Source of the DNA: Atherix ibis
Taxonomy: Eukaryota > Arthropoda > Insecta > Diptera > Athericidae
Length of the DNA: 64,000 bases
Direction of reading: 5' to 3'
NCBI GenBank assembly: GCA_958298945.1
Contig: OY282605.1
Span: forward strand, 116,556,267-116,620,266
In this document: positions 11,441 to 22,627 of the stretch, piece after piece
Numbering within the stretch: position 1 is the stretch's first letter
How the letters are laid out: each line of letters starts with the position of its first letter
Program-made: the position numbers and the translations under genes
Notes under the pieces: generated by a model
The model's input: only the letters and a program-made list of their open reading frames with translations
The model's database searches: none
Told to the model about the DNA's origin: nothing

Positions 11441-12992
11441 AAATTATATATAAAACGTTTTAGCTTCTAATACATTTTTTAAAAAAAAACAGTTAATTTT
11501 TAACTGAACTTTTTTAATAAGTGCAAAATAAATGGAGAACTTTTTCAAAAGAAATTCCGTTTAAATACTTGCTTATAAGAAGAATGGAGCTTTTATTTTC
11601 TATTTAGAATATTTAATTTTACTGCTTAGAAAAGATTTTTATAATATTATTTTTGACAAATAATATTTGGACAAAGTTACCAAATAATATTTTTTTAACA
11701 CTAAAAAAATATCGCTTTTAATGAAAAAAATTCCACTTAAGAAATACTCTTTTTCTTTCAAATATCCAAAATATTTTTCATCTCACAAAACAAATTAATA
11801 AAACTCTTCTTTTTGTAAATATTTTTCAAATTAATGTTTGAATATGTTTTTATTTCAAAATAATTGACAGAAGAAACTTTAAAAAAAATCCATTAATTTA
11901 AGAGAGAAATTTAATTGTTATTAATTTAATAATACTTTAAAGAAAATACAAACACAAATACGAAGGTGAAGGTATCATCGTAATGGTTTCATAATTTTAT
12001 TTTAATTAGTTGTAATTTTTGTTTAATTTAATTATGAAATTTCAGCAAGAACCGGCAAAAAATAAAAGATTTTTGATAAGTATGTTACGAGATGAACAAA
12101 ACACCTCAAAGTGTTAATATTATTTTAGATGAGCTATCGAAGTAGTTATGTACACGTACTTGTCTAGAATAGAAGATAGTCTTTCGAATTGCAAAATTGT
12201 AAACACCTTGAATGGACGTGTGCCATGTAATTTCTTTTATATCGAAATATTAATGCTAATAAGACCGGCCAGACGTTTTGAAGTAATAGTGGCATATTAT
12301 TAACCTTGTTCAATAAATAATAGCCTTCACCTAACATTATAAGGTCAGAATGAGTTGTAATATTTTTTCTTAAATAGTCTTTTGGTTTGTAATCTTTTAT
12401 ATGTATTAAATAAAATATGAAATAATTGAAAATTTTCATTTATTCACAATATTTCTTACTATTATTAAAATTCTTTTTTTTCCGACAGAATACGAGTGAA
12501 GTGCAAAACGCATTTTACCACAAATATAATATTCGTAAGCTCGTAATTTTCAAAGTACAAGATTAAAAATTTTGCTGCAGTTTGTTTGTTTGTTTACATG
12601 TACAGTCCCTTAGTTATGAGTCAGGGGCCATATTCACAGCACCACCATTGCAAGTTTCGTGTGAGTGGGCGTTACTAGTTCCCCAATCGAAGCTGGTCTA
12701 TTTTCAGTAGGATAGAACTCTTCAATGAGACGAACCCTACTGGCAAAGAAATTCCGGGTTTGCTGACATTCACTCGAATGTATGGAATAGTTAAAAGAAT
12801 GCCACAGGATTGGCAGATAGGATGTGTGTGGTTTCCAAAAAGACAGGTATGTGTGAGAATAGTATGCTTTATCGGAATTCAAGAAGTTTAGTAGACTGGT
12901 TTGTTAATAATTGGCCAATGAGATTCTAAGATGGTCCAATCCGTACTTCTACGTCCAATCCGTGGTTTGCCATTTTGTTAATAGGCGAGGTA
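11441..12992. other. No gene recognised
   Basis: AT-rich to about 12600. A less AT-rich block at about 12600-12960 has short open frames on the minus strand but matches nothing I recognise; it may be a transposon piece. Confidence 0.5.
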
Positions 12993-13946
12993 AAGGGTTT
13001 TCGAATAAGAGTGATATGATTTCTTTTTAAAAAAACCACACTAATTGTTAAGGAAATTCAAATGTTTTTTATTTAATGTGAAGTACAATCGATACAATTA
13101 AGTTCTGAATAAAACGTTATGCAAATGGCCTCCACGACTTTTGCAGGAACGAATTCGATGAACCCAATTTTCGAGCATTTTTTCCACAAAATCAAGTTTC
13201 AATATTGACTTCTAAAGCTTGAAGAGAGTCTGGTTTATTGCTAAAGACCAATGACTTCAAATAACCCCACAAGAAATAGTCTAATGGTGTTAAATCACAA
13301 CTTCTTGGAGGCCATTCAATTTCATAATTTCTTAAAATAATCGAATCTCCAAACTTTTCTCGCAATAATTCGGTTGTTGCACGTGGTGTGTGGTACGTAG
13401 CCCCGTCTTGTTGGAAGATCAACTTCTTCCAATTTCGTTATCGTTTTCAAGTTGTTCCAAGACAAAATCAGCAAATTCACGACGTTTACGGTGGTCCAAT
13501 GGCTTCAGTTCTTGAGTGACAGCAATTTTATACGGATGCAAGCCCAAATCCTTTCTCAAAATCTGCCAGGTTGTGGTTTGAGACAGTCTCAATTCTTGAG
13601 AACGTCCTGGAATCGACAAATTGCGGTCTTCTTTGTCTTATTGGCACTTGAACATTATGTAAAGAAAATATACGCTCGAAATTTTTAACAATTCGACGAA
13701 TAGCGAGCACAGTTGGACGATTATTACGACCATAAAATGACAAAAGCGCGCGAAAAGTTGCAATTGGAGAACGATTATTTTGATAATAAAATTGAATAAT
13801 TTGTAAACGTTGTTCTTGCGTATATCTCTCCATGATGAAATTGAAAACATTACTGAATACAATGAAAAAAAAAAGACAGATCATGACATATTACAAATGG
13901 CCGAAACATCACTTAGAAATCATATCACTCTTATTGGAAAACCCTA
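12993..13946 (-). mobile_element. Deleted IS630/Tc1-mariner element, D41D spacing
   Basis: A 954-bp element has about 31-bp terminal inverted repeats (AGGGTTTTCGAATAAGAGTG on the left) and TA at 12991-12992 and 13947-13948. The minus-strand transposase starts MERYTQEQRLQIIQFYYQNN at about 13833 and continues through two helix-turn-helix segments in broken frames to FVLEQLENDNEI. It resumes at IFQQDGATYHTPR and ends in SCDLTPLDYFLWGYLKS. The block that should carry the first catalytic aspartate is missing, so this is a nonautonomous deletion derivative. In the surviving part I count 41 residues between the D of QQDGA and the D of PLDYF. This points to the DD41D (visitor-like) group rather than classical mariner. 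Confidence 0.88.
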
Positions 13947-13984
13947 TATATTACTCGTAGATATAGCTGTGAGCACAGTACGCC

Positions 13985-14330
13985 GGAGAGTTTCTTCAGC
14001 TAATTAATCAGTTCATTTCCTATGATTCTTACATGCCCCAGCACCCAACGCAACTCAAAACTCCTATTGCTGAGTAAAATATGTCGAATTTCGTTGAGAA
14101 CAGGTCCATTCAATGGGCCGTTAATAGCATTGAGTAAATATTATGATACTGCGTTGATTGATATAACCGACAGGAGGAAAGACTCCACAATGCAGATCAC
14201 GGATTTGGGTGCCATTGACCTCGATAACTGCAAAAGAAGTTGCAATAAAATTGTTTGAAATGGATCGGTACTTGCATCTTAAATCTATCCAGAGACGCAC
14301 ATAGATATTCTCAACAGTAGCTCCCAACTA
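13985..14330 (-). mobile_element. RNase H fragment of a LINE
   Basis: On the minus strand, frames with one or two breaks read NGPVLNEIRHIL, then SFELRWVLGHVRIIGNE (14020-14110). This corresponds to the ...RWVPGHVGIIGNE... motif of the RNase H domain found in I-type and jockey-type LINEs. It is short, frameshifted and has no other domain, so it is a dead remnant. Confidence 0.65.
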
Positions 14331-14674
14331 CGGCTTTCAAACTGGATATTGGAGGGAAATATGGAAGTGCAGAGAGAAAGTGAAAGGATCTGTCTCGTAT
14401 GTTGAGATTATTAAAGATAAGGAGATGATAATTAGTAAAGCACAGATTATTGTAAATAACTCTCATGCGGGCTTTACGAGGGTACAGAAAGATGGGGTTT
14501 CGACCAGTTCAATAAAAATTTAGTCAACCCGGGAAGTCTAATGTGCTCGACTTTTGATGCAGTTAATTGTGGTACTTATAAAAATGTATATGTTAAAGTA
14601 TTTATAAATAAACACAGTTTTTTTTGTTTTAAAATTACATACCGTGTTATTATAAATTATTCATATCTCTCCTA
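14331..14674. other. No gene recognised
   Basis: Nothing was identified between the RNase H relic and the MITE. Confidence 0.5.
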
Positions 14675-15226
14675 ATGCTAGGGACGCACATCTGGTATCG
14701 ATACCACGTGTCACCTAAACCAGGTTAAATAATAGTTGAAAAAGATGGTATTCGATGAAATATTCTGGGTATCAACACCTATAAAAAATTTCGTGGATTC
14801 CCGATACACCAACCTGGCATCTGCACTCCCTGTACACGAACCTAGTACGGTTACTGATTTCAGCGCCATACTCCCATACTATTAGTGCAGCGGAAAACAG
14901 AGAAACCAAAAAATAACGTCAATATTTTTGGTTGCTTGTAGGAATGCGAAATATTTATATTAGTTTGAAAGTGAAAAGTACTTATACGGAATATACGCAT
15001 ATCATATTTTCTAGGTCTTTAAATTGCTTATAATAATAAAATATTATAATCTATTTATTATCTGATAAATAGCTTAAGTACAATGATAACAAACCATTAA
15101 TTTTTTTACTTGGAAAACACAAAAGTCGAAATGTGAAAGTAAAAACATTGAAGTGTGTCAGAGAGTAGTATTCTACATGGTCTCTCTCCGTTCATGTTAT
15201 CGATATCAGGTGTGTGTCCCTAGCAT
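14675..15226. mobile_element. MITE-like element with about 28-bp inverted ends
   Basis: The left end ATGCTAGGGACGCACATCTG, then GTATCGATA, is mirrored at the right as TATCGATATCAGGTGTGTGT, then CCCTAGCAT. TA lies on both sides. The 552-bp interior has no coding capacity. The TA flanks suggest a Tc1/mariner-type nonautonomous element (inference). Confidence 0.75.
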
Positions 15227-15239
15227 TATGTTTCTTCCA

Positions 15240-15850
15240 AAAAGTACAATATTTAATACAGAATCCTCTTTCAGCTGGTATCACAAGGCAGTATTTTAGG
15301 TTCCATTTCATATAATATTTATGTAATGATCAGTTTAAGACCTATTCAAATAAACAAATCGCTTCTAATAATTTACAATCCCATATCCACAATTTCCAAT
15401 CCTGGTTAACGAGAAGGATAGTGAAGGTAAATGAATAGAAGAGTGCTCACATTATTTTCATCCTTTTCCAAAAGTAACCTACTCCCTTATAACTTTATAT
15501 CTTAACAGTAAGATGACTGTACAATGTATCCAGAGATTAACCTGGAACCGACATACTAGACTAAAAAGACTTTAAACTAACAGACGTTATCTACAATTAC
15601 TTAGATTTCTGGACAGCCGTTGGAAACTAACAATAAAAAGTAAACTTTTTATATACAAAAGAATCATAAAATCTATTTGGTTTTATAGAACTGAACTTGT
15701 TCACGACCTGTATGTTTTCCGTTATCGAAAATTTCATTTCCGTTTATCCTTTCATCATAATCCGGTCTTGCAATTTATAAGAATCTTCAAACTCTCATTA
15801 GGTAGAAAAACGCCGATGGGTGTTTACTCCCACTTCATTGTGGTATAAAT
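15240..15850 (+). mobile_element. Decayed jockey-type LINE fragment
   Basis: Interrupted plus-strand frames match the C-terminal half of jockey-like reverse transcriptases. They include ASNNLQSHIHNFQSWLT near 15360-15410, KVNE(x)KSAHI near 15425-15450, the region NVSRD(x)PGTDI and KSKLFIYKR/IKSIW near 15640-15680. Many stops and frameshifts are present. The catalytic YADD region lies upstream of what survives and is absent. Confidence 0.75.
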
Positions 15851-16970
15851 CTGCTTATGTTGTAGATATCATTAAATATTTAAAAAAAAATATTAATAAT
15901 TATTTTTAAAAAAATTAACTAAAATAAAAAATAATTAACCAATTAAATCATCGCCTTGTGAAAACTACAACATTACCACTTGAAAAGATTCCTAAATGAA
16001 GGAAGATTTTACGGTTAGAGTGCCCAAATTAAATGCTCTTACACATATTTATGATGATTTAGTGGTTTGATCCTTCGAAAGAAGAGGAACAGTCCCCATA
16101 TACAATATGGAACATTATCTATTGAGTTTTGTTTTAAGCAATAAAATTCATTTAATTTTCTCGTTGAGTTTGTCAGTGCCACTATTTTGTATTGTACAAA
16201 TATTTTTCTTATTATATAGCGATTGTAGGGAAATGTCTCCGATCCCAATGTATATTGCTCTGGTGTCTACTGTTATTATCATGAGCTGTGCACATGCACT
16301 ATGTGGAGTCATTGTTGGGCTGGAAGAATCGGTCAGATATGTTGTACTGTAGGTAAGCACTTGCTGAAATCCATAAACTGAAAAGTGATCGATGCACAAA
16401 GAAGCCTAACAGCGATTGAAGGCGAGGCATTATTTCTGCCTTCTTGATAGCCAGTTGTGGTCTATAGTGACATTAGTAAAGCCACGGTTACTTATTTTGG
16501 CTATTGTAGGGCAAGTTGTGACAGCTCGTTATTTATCAAAAAATGTATAAGCTGTTTTGTAAATCATGTCTCAGCACAAGTTTTTTTGTAATGGACAGCC
16601 TTTATGGTCAAGCTATGAGTACATACACTTTAGTGGTGATGTCCTTTTAAGTATTTTTTTGATTTTGTGGAATAAAAATCAAACGAGACTACGATCAAGT
16701 GTATGAAGAACTCTTCGGACAACGATCAAGTGACTGAAGAAATTTTCGTTCAAATTCTCGTAAAAATTCTGTTTTTTTTTCATTTGAATTTAGGGACCTA
16801 TAATATCGCTAATTAAGCTGCGAAAAATGATAAGTGACGTGACGTGCCTCGTCAAGAATAGAAACCAATTTAACAAAATATCAATGTTATTTAAGATGAA
16901 TTAACTTTTCAAAAAAATAAATAAATCAAATGAAACAAATAACCAAAGAAAAAAATTAATTTAAATTACA
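15851..16970. other. No gene recognised
   Basis: Unremarkable AT-rich DNA. A phrase close to CGATCAAGTGNNTGAAGAA occurs twice near 16690-16740. Confidence 0.5.
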
Positions 16971-19825
16971 TTTGCTTAAGAAATAGCGCCTATTCTCAAA
17001 GTCATTTCACGTGAGGTGACTGTGTCATACGGTTCTATAATTTCAAGTATAATCCCATTTTCTTTAAGTTAAAAAACCATTTTTTAATATTTGAATTGAA
17101 ATAAACGATCGCTGACTCAACTACACAAACTTGCAGATTTGTAACGTAACTACAGGAATAGTAACGAATTTGCCAAAATATTAATATTATTCGATAACTT
17201 AAAAAAAAACATTTAATATGAAAGTAAAAAAAACAAAAACAAAAAGAATAATTTAATATAACAAGACATTTGCTGAATTACAAAAAAATAAAAACATTTG
17301 TATATAATAAGTATTAATAAATATAAATTACACAAAAAATATGATGGTTGTATTATTAAAATAATAATATTATTTCAGCTTTTCCGTTGATTAATAATTT
17401 CATGTAGACTTTTTATAGTTTCCTCTGAAAAAGTTTTGCCATAAAATATATTTCGAAAACTCATCTCATTTCCTTTGGAATCTTCTATAGTTTCTTCTTT
17501 TGTAACAGTTAAAGGATAACATAATTTACCGATAACTAACGATTGGTAAACCGCTAAGAAATCAGCCTGTTTTATCCATCTTGCCTGAATCGCATCCTTC
17601 TTTCGATTTTCAATATTATCGACAGCCATCGATATGAGCATATTATACATGAATGTACCTATAACTAATACAAACATAATAAATACAATATTCGGGATGA
17701 ACCAATCGTTCGAATGTTTGGTAAGTAAATCAATATCATGTCCGCCATGCATCATCACTTGTACTGTATTGATTGCGATGAATATTGATGAAAACTTCTC
17801 CGAGGATGGGAAAATCAAAAGGAAACAAACGGTGGCGGTACTCAGCAAACACAAGAATGGTATGAATATTTTGATGAAATCAATTGCCAAATAGTAGAGT
17901 AGTGTCACATATACACTGCAATAAGTTTGCTGTCCTATCAGTACCATAAGACGGCTACCCAAAAGTAAATTAACAAAAACATCGATTGTATTTTGCCAAC
18001 TGTATGGTATTTCGAATCGACAAACTTGCGAAAACCACACAGAGACAATCGATAATAAACTCAAAATACTTTGGAAAGATTTAAAATGTCTCCACGAACA
18101 AAAGGGAATGTTAAAAATCAAATCGAGAAATCCGAAAATTATCAGCACATACCATTGTACATTTACATTAAATGGCATTGTCCGCAATAGTTCATGCATT
18201 GTAGTATTCTTTATACATCCAACAATTTCACAATTTATCGAGAGTGCTGTCAATCCATTCAAATAAAAAAATAAATTGAAAATTATTAAACTTATTATTT
18301 GTAAAATGTAAAACGTTCGAATTTTATTCCGGTGTGATTCTATAAACGCCGAACATAAAGGATGATCGATTATCTGTTCCGGGGAGTCTCTCATTATTTT
18401 TGCCAAATAATTAAGATGAGATCCATCCGAAATTGATTTCGGAAATATCACATCGTAATTCAATTCAATAGCTTCAGGCATGTTGTCTTTACTTTCACAT
18501 CGGAGCTTAATGCCATCATTCATTCGGTTTATTAGGGCCTCGAATGCTTTCGGAGTTCTTAGCTTTATCGTTTGAATGACAGTCGAGTTTAGGCGGGACT
18601 TTGATGTGAGATTTGAACCTTGTTTGATAAATTCCTTAACACAAACCGTAAAGCCATACATGGCTGATAAATGTAAAGGAGTCAAGCCCCGTGCATCCAT
18701 TATCTCCAATTTCGCACCAAAACTGCATAGAAGTTTTATCAACTCTACTGCACTGTTCGTGCCTCTACCAATTCGAATGCCTTCGACCGCCATATGCAAT
18801 GGGGTACGTTTCAGATGATCAGTACAATTAAGAAATTCATTTAGGCCACCCTTAAAATGTTGTTCATTATTTTTAACGAACTCCAATAACAATGTAGTAC
18901 ATTTCAAATGTTGCGATCGTGCTGCTAAGTGGAGCGGTGTAATATTCTGTTTAGTTTTACTATCAACTCTGGCACCTTTTCTTATTAATAAATCCAAATA
19001 ATCATCATATCCGTACATTGCTGCAATATGCAATGCTGTAAAGCCGCATTTTTCTTCATCGTCATCCGATGAAATCGGACAATTAATCACTGATACATCA
19101 TCAGAAAGTCCAAGCAAGTATTCTAAACATTTTAAATTTCCTATTTCGGCAACGATGTGCAGTAAAGGTTTTCCAATATTAATTTTTGCACCTTTTGCAA
19201 TAAGTCGCCTCATACCATCCACCGATCCACATGTGGTTGCGTAATGCAATGCAGTAAAATTATAATCGTCAATGAAATTAACATCAATTTTGGAACTTAG
19301 CAGCTCCTTCAATAACTGAATTTGATTTGATAATGCGACTTTTAGGAGTAAATAATTTTTTTGTTCGTTTGTCGAAGTTTTGCACAATTCTTGAATATTA
19401 TCAACAGTAATTATTAACTCATCACCGAAATATTTTGTTTTTTGTTTTTCCAAATTCTCAAGCGCTTTTTCAATATATTTATTTAGCGCAACATTAACTG
19501 TTTCAGGTAAAATTGGACTGCGTTCCTTCATTATTTCCATAGTCGATTGTATGCTTTGTAATTTCTTATTCTAACGATATATTATATTATACGAATATTA
19601 ATTTCAAAACAATAGTTATGTTCTTATAAAACAAAAGCTAACAACAAACTGAACAACGGCAAATCTTTCATTTTCATAATATAATATAAATGCATGTATT
19701 GACAAAAAAATAACGATAAGATTATTTTGAAGAATACGTTGATTATTAATTGATAAATACTCGTATATCGTAAAAATTCTGTAATAATCTTTCGTGAATT
19801 GCCTCTGAATTTTTAGAGACATGAG
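16971..19825 (-). repeat. Arm 1 of an inverted segmental duplication
   Basis: This segment (small TRPA gene plus about 400 bp of 3' and 285 bp of 5' flank) is repeated in opposite orientation at about 51950..57940. The 3' boundary is seen where CTATTCTCAAAGTCATTTCA at 16992 matches, reverse-complemented, the sequence at about 57900-57920. The 5' boundary is near 19800-19825, where AAATTCAGAGGCAATT matches 51960. Flanking DNA beyond these points does not match. Confidence 0.88.
17375..19540 (-). CDS. Short TRPA channel, pyrexia-like
   Basis: A single-exon 721-residue protein. Ankyrin repeats run from about residue 65 to 345 (FTALHYATTCG, FTALHIAAMYG, TPLHLAARS, TPLHMAVEG, LTPLHLSAMYG). Membrane segments lie at about 412-432 (S1), 462-480 (S2), 490-508 (S3), 517-537 (S4), 555-578 (S5) and 616-640 (S6); a pore helix and filter lie at 583-602. 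The signatures DHPLCSAFI before S1 and SWQNTIDVF, LMVLIGQ around S4 are shared with the pyx genes at 22.6 and 37.9 kb, so it is a divergent paralogue. These channels are cation channels used in heat and chemical sensing. The pyx filter MMIGEQDLS is here MMHGGHDID, lacking the glutamate. It has fewer ankyrin repeats and about 230 fewer residues than pyx, mostly at both ends. It has no N-terminal intron. The ATG at 19540 is in a weak context but MEIM aligns with the duplicate copy. Confidence 0.9.
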   Translation of the reverse strand: MEIMKERSPILPETVNVALNKYIEKALENLEKQKTKYFGDELIITVDNIQELCKTSTNEQKNYLLLKVALSNQIQLLKELLSSKIDVNFIDDYNFTALHYATTCGSVDGMRRLIAKGAKINIGKPLLHIVAEIGNLKCLEYLLGLSDDVSVINCPISSDDDEEKCGFTALHIAAMYGYDDYLDLLIRKGARVDSKTKQNITPLHLAARSQHLKCTTLLLEFVKNNEQHFKGGLNEFLNCTDHLKRTPLHMAVEGIRIGRGTNSAVELIKLLCSFGAKLEIMDARGLTPLHLSAMYGFTVCVKEFIKQGSNLTSKSRLNSTVIQTIKLRTPKAFEALINRMNDGIKLRCESKDNMPEAIELNYDVIFPKSISDGSHLNYLAKIMRDSPEQIIDHPLCSAFIESHRNKIRTFYILQIISLIIFNLFFYLNGLTALSINCEIVGCIKNTTMHELLRTMPFNVNVQWYVLIIFGFLDLIFNIPFCSWRHFKSFQSILSLLSIVSVWFSQVCRFEIPYSWQNTIDVFVNLLLGSRLMVLIGQQTYCSVYVTLLYYLAIDFIKIFIPFLCLLSTATVCFLLIFPSSEKFSSIFIAINTVQVMMHGGHDIDLLTKHSNDWFIPNIVFIMFVLVIGTFMYNMLISMAVDNIENRKKDAIQARWIKQADFLAVYQSLVIGKLCYPLTVTKEETIEDSKGNEMSFRNIFYGKTFSEETIKSLHEIINQRKS

Positions 19826-19869
19826 TTTACGCTAATTCCCAAAACAACTTTACTTCCCATTTTACTTTA

Positions 19870-20170
19870 ATTTCCTTATCCCGTTAGCGTTCCCTTAACA
19901 AAAAATGCGGAAAAGATCATCTGAAAAAAAACCATCAGCAATCAGGAACACGGAAATGTCAATAACAGCTTTCGGAAGTAAAAACCAGTCGTGGATAAAT
20001 ATCCGTATTTATCAAAGACAACAACCCGTAATGAACATAATAGCCGCCTCTCCTACTGGACGAAGTATGGCACCGCACCAAAACTGCACGAAAAACCAGC
20101 CGTAGAATAGCTGCAGCGGACCGATCATCTGCTAAGCGAAGACAAAAAAAAATGATCGGAAAAACGATAC
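19870..20170 (+). repeat. Dispersed repeat, copy 1 (headless SINE-like)
   Basis: TTAACAAAAAATGCGGAAAA, then CATCTGAAAAA, CCATCA, ATCAGGAACAC, CCGTATTT(A)TCAAAGACAA and GCTGCAGCGGACCGAT match, in the same order, the minus strand of 61500..61780. There a tRNA-like head is attached. This copy has an extra stretch near 19956-20010 and no visible tRNA head, and it lies just outside arm 1 of the inverted duplication. Confidence 0.75.
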
Positions 20171-20926
20171 AAAAAAGCGGCTATTTTGTTTATTAACGAA
20201 GCTGCTTAACTTAAAATGAGATCCGTTACTCCGAATCTTGTCTATGGAACTCGAAAACATTTTCGCTTCATTGCCGGTGACACATATAATCTCTGGGCTA
20301 AAGTGCCCGCATAAACCGAATTTTCTACCGATGAAATGTGCAAAGCTTTATACAAAATATTCCACACAACTGTTTGGGAGAGAGACAATTCTTATGCATG
20401 ATGTAACATCTGTGACAGCTAAAATATCCTTAACACCTCGTTTGAGTGAAGCAAAGTGAAAGACGAGAAATTTCAATCATTTCATGCAAAAAAACAGAAA
20501 TGGACCGTTGTTACTAACAAAATAAAAAGCAAGAACGATGATTACTAAACAAGACCCAATATTTCAGATTCAACTTATAAACTTTAATTTTGTCTTGTTT
20601 TTTTTTTCAATATAAAAAACTTAAATAATATTGGAAACAATATTTAAAGGGGGAGGAGGATCTATGGAGTTTACTAATGAAAATATTTAGTAACAATAAA
20701 ACAATTTTGATTAATAATTTGTATGACTGTTATAAAAACAAAATATTCTCCTAATAATAATAATAATAATAATAAAATTGAATATTTCTAATTCAATATG
20801 AGTGAAATTGTACTATGAACAAGCAAAAAAAAAACACTATTCAATTTTTCCATATTATTTAAACTAACAATAACAGCTTAAACTGTGGGATTTTTAGCTT
20901 AGAATACAAAGAGTTAACTATAATTA
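20171..20926. other. No gene recognised; TAA microsatellite
   Basis: Mostly AT-rich. A (TAA)n microsatellite lies at about 20754-20777. A short open stretch near 20235-20400 reads GTRKHFRFIAGDTYNLWAK in one frame but cannot be assigned to any family. Confidence 0.5.
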
Positions 20927-21728
20927 TTGGGTTGTCCGGAAAGTAATTTTGTTGTTTCCAACTTCACACTTAAGCCGCATAATCATATGTATTTTGATAG
21001 CTGACATAGTAAGGCGTGCTTGTGAAAAAATTCAATTGATTCTGCATAGTAGTTTTTGGTTGATACACTTTTAAATATTAAAAGTCAAAAACTGCATTTT
21101 CGGCATATTTTACTTTTTTACTATAGAAAAGATAAGCAAGAACAAAATTATCCGATGTGTATGGAAAGGATGTGTTAAGTGATCGCCAATACCAAAACTG
21201 GTTTGCAAAATTTCGATCCGGCGATTTTGATCTCGAAGATCCACCACGTCCTGGAAGGCCAGTTGAAGCTGATGAAGACACAATAAAGGCATTAATTGAT
21301 GCAAATTTGGCGAATAACAACTCGTGAGATCGCTGAGAGATATTCTTTTTATGGAAAAAAATTTGTGCCGTCGCATTGACGTTTGTGATTTGCTTCTCAA
21401 ACGCCAAGAAAATGATTCATTTTTGAATCGTACATCACTGGTAGAAAAGATGAACCGACTCAAAGCACTTCGAAAGCCAATATTCACCAAAAAAAGGTTA
21501 TGTTATCTTTTTGGTGGGATTTTAAAGGAATCGTTTATTTTGAGCTTCTACCGAGCAACACAACTTCAGTATTTTCGAACAACCTTATAGTTTATTTATT
21601 GGCTTATAGTTTATTTATTGGCCTTTTTCTTTAAATCTTCACTTAAAGAAAAAGGCCAATAAATAAACTATAAGGTTGTTCGAAAATTAATTTCGTAATG
21701 AAACGAAATTACTTTCCGAACAACCCAA
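20927..21728 (+). mobile_element. Internally rearranged mariner, same family as 50.3 kb
   Basis: The left end TTGGGTTGTCCGGAAAGTAA and right end TTACTTTCCGAACAACCCAA form inverted repeats flanked by TA (20925-20926 and 21729-21730). The 802-bp body carries pieces of transposase: FAKFRSGDFDLEDPPRPGRP near 21205-21270 (helix-turn-helix linker), then a C-terminal piece with DFKGI/ELLPSNTT-like frames near 21510-21560. The catalytic middle and C-terminus are gone. The right part is replaced by a palindrome. It cannot encode a transposase. Confidence 0.87.
21570..21682. repeat. Long imperfect palindrome inside the mariner
   Basis: TTCGAACAACCTTATAGTTT is followed by TATTTATTGGC twice, then GCCTTTTTCTTTAA, a short loop, TTAAAGAAAAAGGC, and the mirrored GCCAATAAATAAACTATAAG, GTTGTTCGAA. 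Single strands could form a stem of more than 40 bp. Confidence 0.85.
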
Positions 21729-22627
21729 TATATTTAATTATTTGTGACTAATATTAATAGTATTGGCGATAATTAAGGTCATGTAATAGGATGACAAATT
21801 TGATCAACTCTTAGAGATGACTCTTTTGAGTAGAGAGTAATTTTTTAAATCTGAAATTGAGTGATCACTTTGATTGATGAAGAAATTTATTAGTACTGAA
21901 ATCGAGTGAACACTCGCATACGACTCTTTAGGATCTGAAATTGAGCAAATACTCAGAGAGTACTCTTTTGAATAAGTGAACACTGTGAGAGGACTCTTGT
22001 TAGTGGACTGATTCGTTAAGAGTTTGAACGAATGATTCGTTAAGAGTGAACACTTAATCTCTGAAGCAGATTTTTGTGCAATTTATCAAAATTATTGAAT
22101 CTCTTTTATTTATATTTTCTGTTCTAATATAAATAACTTGTTGTTTTCGGCCAGTTTTTTTAATTTTATATATAACATCAAAATTTAAAAAAGTGAATAC
22201 TTAACTTCATAACGCCACGACCGTGAGGACATTTAGTGATTTCATAGTACGTGTGGAAAGTTATTTGAAAGAGACTGGTCTGGGGTTAGTAGAATAGTAT
22301 AGAATATTAAGAATTTTTTTAATATTTTGTGGAGCAGATGACTAGGGAATGGACGTGTTGGATCCAGAAGTTCCACAATGGGAATATTCTTATATTATTA
22401 AATATTCACACCCAATTGTTATCAGAACAAAACCACAAAATATAAATAACGAATACTAAATGAGTGTTTATAGAGAAGTAAATGAAATGAACTATTACTA
22501 CGAATGAAAATACATAGAAATATATAATAATTTTCATATAAAGAAATTTATTTCCATAATAAACAAAATTCGAAATAATCGTATACATACAAAATATTAT
22601 TATTTATCTAAACTCGATACAAACATA
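21729..22627. other. Intergenic DNA with a degenerate GTGAACACT-type repeat
   Basis: Between about 21810 and 22060, variants of TCTGAAATTGAG(T/C), GTGAACACT and GACTCTT(TT) recur every 50-65 bp, a diverged tandem repeat. No gene was found up to the stop codon of the next TRPA gene. Confidence 0.55.

Noticed and set aside
12634..12882. 82-codon minus-strand open frame in a less AT-rich patch
   Set aside because: No recognisable domain, start context or splice support; possibly part of an old transposon.
19905..20105. Basic 66-codon open frame
   Set aside because: The matching segment at 61.5 kb does not keep the frame, so it is repeat DNA, not a gene.
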